Of a stretch of 64,000 bases of DNA, positions 10,670 to 20,489 are shown piece after piece. This DNA is from Acheta domesticus. Lineage: Eukaryota; Arthropoda; Insecta; Orthoptera; Gryllidae. The stretch covers positions 164,723,681-164,787,680 of the forward strand of contig JAHLJT010009436.1 in NCBI GenBank assembly GCA_031308135.1, read 5' to 3'. A program made the position numbers and the translations under genes. Numbering within the stretch: position 1 is the stretch's first letter; each line of letters starts with the position of its first letter. The notes under the pieces are model-generated. The model saw nothing but the letters and a program-made list of their open reading frames with translations, did no database searches and was not told the origin of the DNA.

Positions 10670-12347
10670 CTGCAAATAGATTGGTTCTCAACTTCCATTC
10701 AGTACACAGAGATAAGAGATATTCAACAAATTTACATGGCATTCATTTATATAGTTCAATTAATCTAGATATTTCATTTCTCTGTATCTGACGGAAAATT
10801 GTAGATAAATAGAACCAATGATCTTCAACTTCCTTGCTGCAGACTGCTGACATTACGTCCCTTCGCTTGAGCAACTGGGCTGACATGTGCTTGTAGTTCG
10901 ATAGCAGGTGTGGAAGGTGTCATGGGAAGTACAGGACCTTTACACCTTGGGGTCGATTTGAGCAGATTCGAAGAATCATTTGTAGCGTTATGACGAGTCC
11001 TTTGTTAGCAACGCAATTTAGATTAACATCATGGATTCCCTGAAATGAAAACAATCCAATAATTTCTCCACGAAGCATAATTAATAAAATTAGGAGAAGT
11101 TAAATAAAAACAATTTTCTTATAAATAAAAAAATAAATTTAGATTAAGATCGTAATACGTGTTTTAGTTCATCAGGGAAACATCAGGTTTATTCGCTTAA
11201 GGACTGGTGTGATTGATCGATAAGACTCGATTGATGATAATCGATCGATGATAATTTGCTGATGAAATAATATTGACTCTTGGTTGACAGAATTGATATT
11301 GACCTGATAATACGCATCTGATAAAGAAGAGAGACCTGTGGTTAAATAACACGTTGGTTGTTATTGGTTTGTGGCTTACCAGTGGAATCCTTGGGAATTA
11401 TGTTAGTGAAAAGGGCACGAGACAGAAATTTGCCAATATTTATTTGTGTTATATATTTATGTAAAACACGTCCATAAATGAGAATTTGCTCGCGAGTAGA
11501 TATTAATTTATCGAGTATTTGATAACTTTGTCAGCTTGATTGCTGATATTAGTCAGCTTCGAATTTCTAATGTAGATCAGATCCTGTATCAGTAAGATAA
11601 TAAGATCACTGAAACAGGATCAACAAACAAAATTACCTTAGCTATTCCTTTAAAAAATGCATAATTTTCAATATCGTAACATCTGTTACCGTGAGTGAAA
11701 CATTCTCGAACAGATGTAATCATCTCGGATTTATCGACGTCATCTAGAATTTAGATCTCATGTCATCCTTCACATCAATTTTATCTCTCGTATTATGTAA
11801 ATTGAATCAGTAAATTGTTTTTAAATCATAAATTCATTTCTAGAAAGGTGTTACTATTGACTTTTCCGGGAGATACATGACGAGTCCTCCCATTCAGTTC
11901 TCCGTATTTTATGTTACATAATATTCATTTTGTACGTGTACAATTTTACGCAGATTAGGTATCGTTTAAACGTATTTTTAAACGTAATGTCTAAAGTGTA
12001 AATACCATGAGTTACTGTAAATTTTATCTATCTCTTCAAATAGTGCAAATATTTTTCGCTTGGTAATACGGAACGAGCTTGAAGTTTTAAAATACTGTAC
12101 GAATGAATCATCACCCATTGAACGTTGTTCAAAATTATTTAATGCATTATTAACTTTTATTGTGAGCTTATAACTAAATGTTTAAAAATCTTGTCAACCC
12201 GACTGATCACGGAATGAATTATTTTGCCTTTAGTTTAAAAGGAAACCTTGTATTATTGCCGCTTTCAACTGGTTCTTCGTGTACTCAAAAATCATATTTT
12301 GGCTTCCAGTTAAACATTCAAAATAAATGTAAACATACTGTAACATT
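10670..12347. other. AT-rich non-coding DNA
   Basis: About 1.7 kb with no open frame of note. Between 11200 and 11600 there are many GATCGAT/TGATAAT-type words and short self-complementary stretches. No ends of a mobile element could be found. Confidence 0.4.
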
Positions 12348-12898
12348 TGTGGTGATGAATTAAAAACACAGATTTATTTTAACAAAAATGTTTATTTATG
12401 TTTCTTAATATTACACTAAAAATACTTGATTTATTTACACATTGTCTTCACAGTCTTTGTGTTCTTCACTTAGTTATTTCTTTCTACACGACACAGTTCT
12501 CTTGATTATTTATTTTCTCTGTTCACTTCTCTTGCACTGTCGCACAGTCCGATGCACTCACCAGCGTCCGATGCACTGCCTACAGTCCACTGCGCTGACC
12601 ACTGTCCACAGCTCCGGCCACTGTTCACGGCGCCGACCACAGTCCAGTACACTGCCGTCCACAGCGATGCACACACACAAACTTCACGGCTCGGCTTCCT
12701 GACTAGACCAAACTGATAGGGGCCGCCGACTGCAGCGAATTTATACCTGGCCGGCGCCCGCCTGGACCCTTCCGGAACTCGCGGCACACGTCTTGGCGAC
12801 CCGCGAATACCCCGGAATCGTCCAATTTGGGGGTGGCGGCAGATGATGCAATCCGCGCAGGGGATTCCGGCAGATGATGCAATATTCGTTACTACACA
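12348..12898 (-). mobile_element. Candidate solo LTR, minus strand
   Basis: Read on the minus strand, the segment has the layout of an LTR. It starts TGTGTAGTAACG and ends near TTCATCACCACA. It has a GC-rich U3 with a repeated 15-base word (ATTGCATCATCTGCC, twice), a TATA box (TATAAATT, complement of 12738-12745), a GTGGACAGTGG-rich transcribed part, and several AATAAA signals before the end. No matching target-site duplication was found, so the boundaries are approximate. The 141-codon minus-strand frame 12931-12506 covers it and is probably not a gene. Confidence 0.45.
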
Positions 12899-13589
12899 GT
12901 TATCTGGCTCATGCAAGTCCGGGCATAGCAACGTACTTTAAAAAGAGTGGAAATAAATTATTTTTCAAAAACTGAATATTTGATTACAAATCCAGCTTTA
13001 ATTATCGCCAGTATGATGAATCAAAACACATTTTATATCTAGAATTCGTCCTTCAGCTTCTAGAACAACCAGGATAAGAAGAGCGACAAATCGATTGTAT
13101 TTCTCCATGCATGCAATTTTTACCGTTCTTTCACATTACAAATCAAATTCGCCTGGCCTAGGAAAAATCTATTAATTATCTCTTCAGGCACCTTAAAACT
13201 TCCAAAAATAGTTGCTTGTTATTATCTTCGATATGGAGCTCGATATCCACTGCGAAACGTACCTGAATCGAGAGAATCGTGGTTACGAGGGAAGAATAAC
13301 GGTTGAATGATGGGTGCTACATGCTCTCTTATGGAGGGGATTATGAAAGGGAATTATGGGATAGAAATATGAAATGACAATCTGAGTGAAGATAACGTGT
13401 AGTTAATAAGTAAACCTAGATCATAAATGTCATTCTGAAAGGATCAAGGAAAAATGATCAATTTCCCTCCAAAAGATCGAGACGCATCGAGTGACATCTC
13501 ACTGGATTCGAATGGCGGACCAGAAAAGTCGTCCCCCGTGAGTACACTCTGTTACACACACATCATCAGATTTCTCTACGTAGGATTTG
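12899..13589. other. Non-coding spacer before the nested transposons
   Basis: AT-rich, with a possible short exon at 13454-13538 listed separately. On the minus strand a weak GATTCAG/GTACGT junction lies near 13268. No repeat is recognised. Confidence 0.35.
13454..13538 (+). CDS. Possible first coding exon with a strong splice donor
   Basis: From an ATG at 13454, preceded by an in-frame stop at about 13436, the frame reads about 28 acidic and serine-rich residues (with DRDASSDISLDSNGG in the middle). It meets a near-consensus donor, CCCCC followed by GTGAGTAC, at 13539. The composition resembles an N-terminal disordered exon. No downstream partner exon could be identified, and a chance donor is quite possible. 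It is on the same strand as the ratchet-like site at 19930. Confidence 0.22.
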
Positions 13590-13597
13590 TGTCTGTA

Positions 13598-15063
13598 CGG
13601 TGGCGTAGCTTCTGTTGGTGTCACCTGGGGCAAAGCTAATGGTATCACCCCCCACCCCCAGTAAATTAACTATAAAAATATCTATTGCTGCATAGATCGT
13701 AGATTATTTTATTAAAATACAAACATATTTGCACATGATAGTTATTTGTAATATATTAAAAACTACTTTGTAATTAAGAATAATTGCAATATAATTTTTA
13801 AACAAATATTTTACCTTAAAGTAGATTATGCTTTTGTTTCTATTAATACACTATTATGAGTTTTTCAGTTTTTCGTAATATTTAGCACTTTACTGACACC
13901 GCAATACATGTAATGAATATAAATGATAAAACTTTGCTCTTATTTTCTCAAAGTCAGTCGCAAGGCTGTTTATTCGATTGCTGCAATTAATACCCTTTTA
14001 CCGATATCGTTACAAGAAAGAAATTCGATATGAATAATACATATGCTTTTGTAGTATTACCTCTTATTCCCACCAACAGTTCACCCATTAAGATAAAATA
14101 ATCGCTGAACTCGAGATCTGGCTATTGAAGAATAGGAGCTTACCGCTTATGGTTTTGCGTTTTAGTTTTCATTATTCTTTTCTTTGCTTTCTTAGTATTT
14201 ATGATTTAACCTTCCAGCGGGCGCGCTGTCGTAAATTTTACGAATAGCAGATTTTTTTGTTTTTCTGTCAACTCATTGTTGTGAAAGACTTCTGCGTTCT
14301 TGGTATTCCTTGCAGGTATCTTTAGTGATGCATTCCTGCAGCCACTGTTTAGTTTGCACGCTATGTTCAGTTTTTGTAACGATCTATTCGGGATAAGTGC
14401 ATAGTGATGTAAACTTTACGCTGCGCGCCGGCAGTTGTGCTAAAATATTGTATAATAATTTGGCCTAATCGAAATTTTCTGTAAAATGTCCAGATAAAGA
14501 ATTCATGTGAACGAAAATCAGAATATTCTTCAAGAGCTGTCTGATCGGAGGAAGATCATAAATTGGATAGTGAGAGTGACAGTAAACGAATGTTGAAAAT
14601 ATAGACGAGAATCAGAACGATACTGGATAGGAACACGATCTTTTTGATACTAAATACGAACGTTTATCAACGGATATGTTTTTTGGCAGTAAATATCATT
14701 CTTAGATATTATAATGCGACATAAAATTCCATTGTTATACAATTTCTTTGATTTTTTTCAAGAGTCATTGAATGTCGTAAAATTTACGGACACGCGCCTG
14801 CTAGTATGAACATTTTACGCGCGCCCACTCGAAGGTTAAATATATACTTATTAAATTAATATAAACAATTTTTAAGTAAACCATAAAAAACATATAATTC
14901 CAACAATAAAATTTTCAAACTACTGAAACTAAGAAACTAAGTATTAATATATAAAATTTTAAAGTAAATGATTTAAATTAGTATATAATTCCAACTATAA
15001 AACATTTTAATTGGTGTCACCCGGAGCGCGCCGCCCCCCTTGTCTCCCCTAGCTACGCCACTG
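13598..15063. mobile_element. hAT-type DNA transposon, 1466 bp, interrupted
   Basis: The ends are inverted repeats: CGGTGGCGTAGCT on the left and AGCTACGCCACTG on the right. Inward, both arms also share TTGGTGTCACC. The flanks are TGTCTGTA (13590-13597) and TGTCTGGA (15064-15071), an 8-bp duplication with one mismatch, as expected of hAT. The insertion point is at the left end of a SINE copy. A piggyBac-like element sits inside at 14210-14835, so about 840 bp belongs to the hAT itself. No transposase is readable. Confidence 0.88.
14210..14835. mobile_element. piggyBac-like element nested in the hAT, 626 bp
   Basis: Flanked on both sides by TTAA (14206-14209 and 14836-14839), the piggyBac target. 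The inverted ends begin CCTTC, followed by (C/G)AG(C/T)GGGCGCGC; this CCTT-start after TTAA is typical of the superfamily. Subterminal copies of GTAAA-TTTTACG occur near both ends. Between 14540 and 14700 there are short acidic, serine/aspartate-rich frames like the N-terminal part of piggyBac transposases, broken by stops. Non-autonomous. Confidence 0.85.
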
Positions 15064-15983
15064 TGTCTGGAGGAGTATCTAGCGGTCGGCTGCTCTGATC
15101 GGTAGTTTTCCGTGGTTTCTCCGATCAACGCCAGGCGAGTGCCGGAGAAGTATCCTAACAAACGGGCCAGAGACCGCGCGCGATCATTCGTTCCTTTTCC
15201 TTGTCCTATCCTCTCCCTCTTACACACACACACACACACACTTATCCTAATATGCCCTTCACTACCACGCCGGATGTCCGTTCGGGGGCTGAGAGCTTGT
15301 CCTGGTGGGGCTGTGCCCCGCAGGTGGAGATACCTGGTTGAGGGGAAAACCCGCTAGTCGACGGTAGGTCGGCGCCAGATCTCGCCATCCAGCGGGGAAA
15401 AGATCATCGCCACTGTTATGTGCGCCGCGACCAGGCGCGACATAACTTTGGATGTGGCGCGCTAGCGCCAAGGCAGCGCGCCCTGGCGGGAGCCGGCGGC
15501 GGCAGCAACTGGCTGCAGCCACGGTTCGGCGAACTCGAGCCGGGATAGCGAGTCTCGCCGCCGGACACCGGCCCTTTATAAGGAGCCAGCCGACACCTGA
15601 TCGGCAGTCTGCAGTTGGGAGCGAGCCCTGAGAGCGCGAGTGAGTGGACGAGCCAGGTCCGGAGAGTCAGCCGCCATACGGAAGCCGTCGTGGGTTAACT
15701 ACAAGCAGCCGCAGCGTGGAGCGTCCAAGAGGCAGACGCAGCACCCGGAGGGCATTAGGGATTTGCCCGGGGTACGAGAGACGGCATGGGTGATTGTCAG
15801 TGAACGGCGTTAAGGCCGATTGCAATTGTACATATGTGGGAATAAACCATTGTCAATTATACGTGCAATGTTTAATTTATGAACATAACAGCCACCTCCC
15901 GAGAAAAACACGCACTGCACTTATGGGACTAGTGACCTAGTAGTTGACGCGCCCGGAAACACCAATCAGTCGATCAAAAAAAA
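15064..15983 (+). mobile_element. tRNA-headed SINE family, copy A (body only, interrupted)
   Basis: The body of the SINE family that also occurs at 27119, 38129, 47345, 49875, 54340, 57765 and 58665. Landmarks in order: GGAGGAGTATCTAGCGG; CTCTGATCGGTAGTTTTCC; TCCGATCAACGCCAGGC; AACAAACGGGCCAGAGACCGC followed by GCGCGATC; a pyrimidine tract with an AC repeat (15226-15241); a GC-rich middle; GTCGGCGCCAGATCTCGCC; GACGCGCCCGGAAACA; and a TCAATCAAAA-type tail. A hAT cuts off the head at 15063 and a solo LTR splits it at 15414-15890. Confidence 0.85.
15414..15890 (+). mobile_element. Solo LTR, 477 bp
   Basis: Starts TGTTATG and ends CATAACA, a perfect 7-bp inverted end of LTR type. It is flanked by a perfect 5-bp target-site duplication GCCAC (15409-15413 and 15891-15895). 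Inside are a TATA box (TATAAGG at about 15578) and an AATAAA at 15841-15846 about 50 bases before the end, in the correct order for U3-R-U5 on the + strand. No internal retrotransposon sequence remains, so it is the product of LTR-LTR recombination. A 5-bp duplication is usual for BEL/Pao, copia and some gypsy elements; the family is not assigned. Confidence 0.92.
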
Positions 15984-17230
15984 GCCAGTGTGTGTGTCCA
16001 CTTAGAAACAATTGGCGGCGTGTTCTTTGCGGAGCGGACGCGTGTTGAACACGGCGCGAGCGAGCGCGCGTGCCCCTCGGGGCCCCGCAGCGGCCGTCGC
16101 CACCCGGCGTCGAACACGCGCCCCCGCGGCGCGCAATCCCTCGCGCGCTATCAGATCTTATCATTCGCCCCCGAAATAGCGCGCGCGGCCCCGCACACAC
16201 CGCCCACCCCACCTCAACCCAGCTCAGACATCGAGAAGGCACGGGGCGGATGGGAAGCAGAACGGGAGAGGAACGGGGGGAGTATGAATAGGTGGGGTGG
16301 GGTGGGGTGGGGTGAAGGGTGGGGTGTGAGAGAGAAGGGAGTAATTGGATGTGGGAAGAGACGAAGACGTGAGGGAACATGGAAATAACAGAGACGAAAG
16401 GAAGATGGGGGTGGGAGTAAGGAATGCTACACACAGGTGGAGAAAATGGGAAGGGCGGAAATGGAGAGGTGAGGCATATATGAGAGGGTAAAGGAAGGAA
16501 AGGATTTGAAAAATATAATACAAAAGAAAAGTGCAGGGTGGTTTTGGAAGGAGAAACGAAGAGCATAACGGTATGTACTGTAGGGTTTGAAAATACAAAG
16601 AAGGAATCGATAGATCTGATGAAGGATAGAAGAAATAATGGGTGGTGAAAGAAGGAACAATGACAAAAATGACGCAGAGAGACAGAGAGGGAAAGAGGAA
16701 AGTGAGAGAGTGATAAAGAGTGAGAGTGAGTGAGTGTGAGAGTGAGTGAGTGTGAGAGAGTGAGTGTGAGAGAGTGAGTGTGAGTGCTTGGGAGAGTGAA
16801 GGGAAGACAGAGAAAGAGAGAAACCTGGATTGAGGAGGAGGACGAGGAAGAAAGAATCCAATTCAGTGCCAAAATAAGGAAACGTGTGCCGAGCACGTCA
16901 GTCACAGACAGGAACGGAGGATCCCGTGAAGCGAAGCAACGAGCGAAGAAGTGAAAGCGAACTTGGCCTGGTGGAGGAGGAGGAGGGGGGGTAGCAGGCT
17001 GCACTTAGACCTCGTAAAGATAAGGGAAGAGGAGGGGAAGCGTATGACTAAGCGGCGACGTCGCCCGTACGTCCTCGCAGCGGGAGATAGCCGCGCAGCG
17101 CCGCGCAGCTTCCTTTCGGTCAAGGGTGAAGGTTAAATATAGGCCCCGTGCGGGGGCGGGGCGGGGGCGGGCGACACGACGCCTCTAATAGGGCGGCGCG
17201 TTATTTTGCGCAGATACCGTCTGTAATGGA
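15984..17230. promoter_or_regulatory. CpG island followed by purine-rich DNA
   Basis: 15990-16260 and 17040-17230 are CpG-dense, with GA-rich DNA in between (16300-16860). The middle includes a GTGAGTGTGAGAGTGA-type microsatellite at about 16705-16795. The 355-codon minus-strand frame across it is serine/leucine/histidine-rich low-complexity translation of the GA strand and is not believed. A MEF2-like AT core, TTAAATATAG, followed by GCCCCGT, lies at 17133-17148 and is echoed in the island near 37463. Confidence 0.4.
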
Positions 17231-17234
17231 GATG

Positions 17235-17542
17235 CACCCGCGGAAAATAGCTCCCACCGCTCGGCCAGTGCACCGCCCACGGGGAGGCCGTAGCGTAGCA
17301 ACCCGCCCTAGCAGGTGAAGCGTTTGGGCAGGGGTGCCACACCCGCGGAAAATAGCACCCGCCGCTCGGGCAGTGCACCGCCCACGGGAGGCCGTAGCGT
17401 AGCAACCGGCCCTGGCAGGTGAAGCATTTGAGCAGGGGTGCCACACCCGTGGAAAATAGCACCCGCCGCTCGCCATTGCACCGCCCAAGGGGAGGCCGGA
17501 GCGTAGCAGCCGGCCCTCGCTGGTTGGGCAGGGGTGCCACGC
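17235..17542 (+). repeat. ~105-bp tandem repeat, nearly three units
   Basis: The word CACCCGYGGAAAATAGC starts at 17235, 17340 and 17444 (periods of 105 and 104). Each unit continues with a GC-rich part ending GGGCAGGGGTGCCA; the third has a shorter right part. The two open minus-strand frames of 119 and 156 codons translate this repeat and show three copies of the same peptide. Repetition rather than selection explains them. Confidence 0.85.
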
Positions 17543-17575
17543 CGCCGGACCGCGCCCCAAGCCGTACGTGATCAG

Positions 17576-18224
17576 TAGGGAGCGGATTTCTATGATTTTG
17601 CATATTTTGTCTGACGCTTCAGGGCATAGCTAAGTGAAATTCCTTGACATTTGGTTAGTATTTTGTGCTATGTAGACTAACAGGTTAATGCATATTTGGC
17701 CGATTTTTCCTATTAGTGTATATTCGTGTAATTATAAGTGCATATTTGCATATCTGATTAAAATAGAGACTTTATCTCGGAAAAGTTTAATCTTTTCATA
17801 GAATCTACTGTTCATTTGTGAGCGCTTATTGGTTAGAATGAGCTTGTCACAGTTTGTGTTTATTTTTCGTTTCTGTAGATGATAAAATACTGGTGCAATT
17901 GTGGACTATTTTTTTATTATTTTTTCTTAAACCTGGCAGAAGAAGTGCAACAAGACATACAATACTTCACTAACATGAATATTTACTTTAGTTTTCTCCC
18001 GCGAAGTAAGGTAGATTGTATTATGTTTGCACAAAAGTATATTGTTTCATTTCAAGTATGCTTCTTCCGAATTTTATCAAGAAACGGTTTTACAGGTTAC
18101 AGGAAATGAAATTTTATTAATTTTTATTGTATATTAAAGTGCATATTCCAGAGTTTTTAGGGCATAAATTCATTTTTAATAGCATATTTCAAGATTTTGT
18201 AGGTCATATAAAATCGGCCCCCTA
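17576..18224. mobile_element. hAT-type MITE, 649 bp
   Basis: A perfect 8-bp target-site duplication GTGATCAG (17568-17575 and 18225-18232) surrounds ends TAGGGAGCGGATTT and AAATCGGCCCCCTA, which are imperfect inverted repeats. The interior is AT-rich with many GCATATTT words near both ends. A 76-codon + frame (17879-18109) has no recognised domain. The end sequence resembles that of the element at 36616-37228, suggesting that both used related transposases. Confidence 0.88.
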
Positions 18225-18232
18225 GTGATCAG

Positions 18233-19900
18233 TATTTTGGTTCTCCGCTCAGAATTAAAATGCGTTGAATTTCTATCTTCACATAGAAGTGAAGACATTA
18301 ATATATAATTAATCAAATAACTAAGGTGAAGCAAATGAAATTCAAATGTAATTAAATTATTTATTTTTTAAATTACGTTGAAAAACAAAGATATTGGGGA
18401 CACAATATGTTATATTAAACAATGAAATTAAGTTCAGTTGAGTTTTCAACAATTTTGCGTTTCATATAAATGTCATATTCTCTCTAATATTTTCACCTTA
18501 CAAATGACAATGTCCTGGCATCACATGTCTTATACAGTAATCTTCAGGAAGTTTTTCCATTGTTAAATCTAAACGTTTTGTGAATATCAAGTGGCTAAGT
18601 CCAGAAATGGGTGCATGCCTCTAAGTATTGAATCTAAAATTGTTATTATAGATTCCATGGTTCCATGGAAACAGTACAACTTTGAAAAATTCACAATTGA
18701 GGAAGAGTTCAAAGGAAAATGTGGTTTCTTAGGAAAGTGATTTGCATTTCCATAAATCTATACCATATCTGTAGTTTTCTTCTAGTTTTGCACTTTGCAT
18801 TTCAGAAATGTAAATCAATAAAACATCTGAAAGCATTACCTACGTCTTCGCTTTGTTGTGTTACAAGTTAACTCCTTCCATTTTCGAACCAAAGATGTTA
18901 AATGTTTAGATTGCAATGGACTCGAGACAAGTCGTTATAAATGAACCCTTTAATTGCCATTTTTACGACCTTTAGAGCTTAAGAACATAAGGATTTCATC
19001 GCAGTAGGGTACTCAGCCAACAATATATCTCAGCCGACATTCAATGTATGTTCAGGAGATTATTTTGCCGTCGTATTTTTTTCGCGGCATCTTAAAACCC
19101 GAAAGCACTCAATTTTTGTGCTTAGTGAATACTTCTGGCCAACGTTTTATCGATACAAGTTCTTTATCTCCAAATCTACCTTTTATTGCACAAGCTCATT
19201 TGTTTTTCCTCAGATGACCACCTGCGCAGTACTTCGAACAATAATATTTCTTACGAGGCTATTACTCGTCGACACATTGTGTCTTGCATTGCATTGAGTG
19301 TACAATTTTAAATGAGCGGTCAATTACCTGTGATATGATAAAAATAGCTGGCATTACAAATTAGGAAATTGCGTACATTACGAAATGGTATTTAGATAAA
19401 TTAAAAATCGCTACACTTCTTGACTAAAAATGCCGCTGTTGCCAGATTAAGTAAACACTAAGATTTTGAAAGAAGAAAGATAGTGCTGTATTATTTTCCA
19501 CGTAATGGATTTTGCAATGTGTGAGTGGATCTGGGTGATCTTTGTATTCCTGAACTCGGTGACGAAGTAGTATGCATTCAATATTTCTTGGAATGCTTTA
19601 AATGTGTGAGAGAACTCGAAAACATGAACCTGAAATCGAATTGATGAAGAACAGTATCTAAGAAATTGCGTATAATAACGAAGAAAAAACACAAATTGAA
19701 GAGATTCTTAGATTTTTAGAAGATAACATTTCTTCTTCTTTCGGAATATAGTTATTTTTCAGATTCGATGTCTCAGATTTTAGTTGTCACCTTCATTTAA
19801 TTTATGGTTTCCACATTTCAGCTTCAGCATTTGAATGAGTAAAAAGTGGTGTCTTTATAATTGGTTTTTAATGAGTAAGTTTATTGGGTCTTGAAAAATG
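18233..19900. other. AT-rich non-coding DNA
   Basis: About 1.7 kb with dense stops on both strands. I found no element ends, tandem repeats or convincing exons. It lies immediately upstream of the splice-like site at 19912-19991. Confidence 0.45.
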
Positions 19901-19911
19901 TGTTTTAATTG

Positions 19912-19991
19912 CCTTTTCTTTTTTTTTCAGGTAAGTACTCGAAAATTCTGGAGAACAAATGTTGCAGAGAAATCATTATTTGTAAGTAAAA
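19912..19991 (+). promoter_or_regulatory. Putative recursive splice site with RS-exon or 51-nt microexon
   Basis: Sixteen consecutive pyrimidines (19912-19927), then CAG (19928-19930), then GTAAGT at 19931: a near-ideal 3' splice site fused to a consensus 5' splice site. A second consensus donor, GTAAGTAAAA, starts at 19982. The segment between, 19931-19981, is 51 nt and open in phase 0 (VSTRKFWRTNVAEKSLF) as well as in one other phase. In flies, ratchet points have exactly this joined CAG/GTAAGT structure, and RS-exons carry a downstream donor. Alternatively it is an ordinary cassette microexon. A chance match cannot be ruled out without RNA. Confidence 0.5.
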
Positions 19992-20485
19992 AATGCTATT
20001 TGCTGGAACGCGCTAAGTCAATGACGCAATTCAAACGTTGACGTTATTAATTTTTTTACCAGTATAATATTGAAAATTAATGTAAACTTGTGCACTACAC
20101 GTACACTGTTTACACAAACAAGTCAAATTTGGTGCCTAATCACAAATAGAAAAAAATATAACCTTCCCTTGGTATAAATTGAAAGCAAAGGTTGTATGTT
20201 TCAAACGTGGCGCCTAAAAGATAGTTAATTTTTCCGTTTTCCTTCAAAAATGTTCCTTTTCCTTTCATTACAGAGAAATAGAAATCAATTTGCCAGTGAA
20301 TAAACGCTCGAACTTAGCAAAATGCCATCAGAGCTTGGCGCCTCCCCCGGGCCGTTGCGAGCTACAGTGTTGGACGTCCGAGAAAATCTTGCTACTTTCT
20401 ATTTAAGACGCTACTAGCACTCATTGTACAAACCATCAGCCGGTCTAGCTGCGTGGGGATCGCTTTGCAACGTAACACATCTTCG
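19992..20485. other. Non-coding DNA
   Basis: AT-rich to 20310, then more balanced. Nothing recognised apart from the approach to the inverted-repeat element that begins near 20490. Confidence 0.4.
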
Positions 20486-20489
20486 CATA

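Noticed and set aside
10447..10768. Poly-leucine and poly-isoleucine/asparagine open frames
   Set aside because: Translations of the (ATT)n(AAT)n microsatellite.
12348..12898. Protein-coding gene on the minus strand (141-codon frame 12931-12506)
   Set aside because: The segment has U3/TATA/poly(A) layout of an LTR and internal short repeats, which explains it better than a gene.
13268..13290. Minus-strand recursive splice site (GATTCAG/GTACGT)
   Set aside because: The pyrimidine tract is short and interrupted, and the donor is weak compared with the + strand site at 19930.
15937..17004. 355-codon minus-strand open frame
   Set aside because: It runs through a GA/CT-rich microsatellite (leucine/serine/histidine repeats), and ordinary stops are scarce in such DNA. 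No family features.
19931..19981. Identity with a 51-nt Ubx microexon
   Set aside because: The size and the ratchet-like junction recall Ubx mI/mII. The encoded 17 residues do not resemble those exons as I know them, and no homeobox exon is present in the window.
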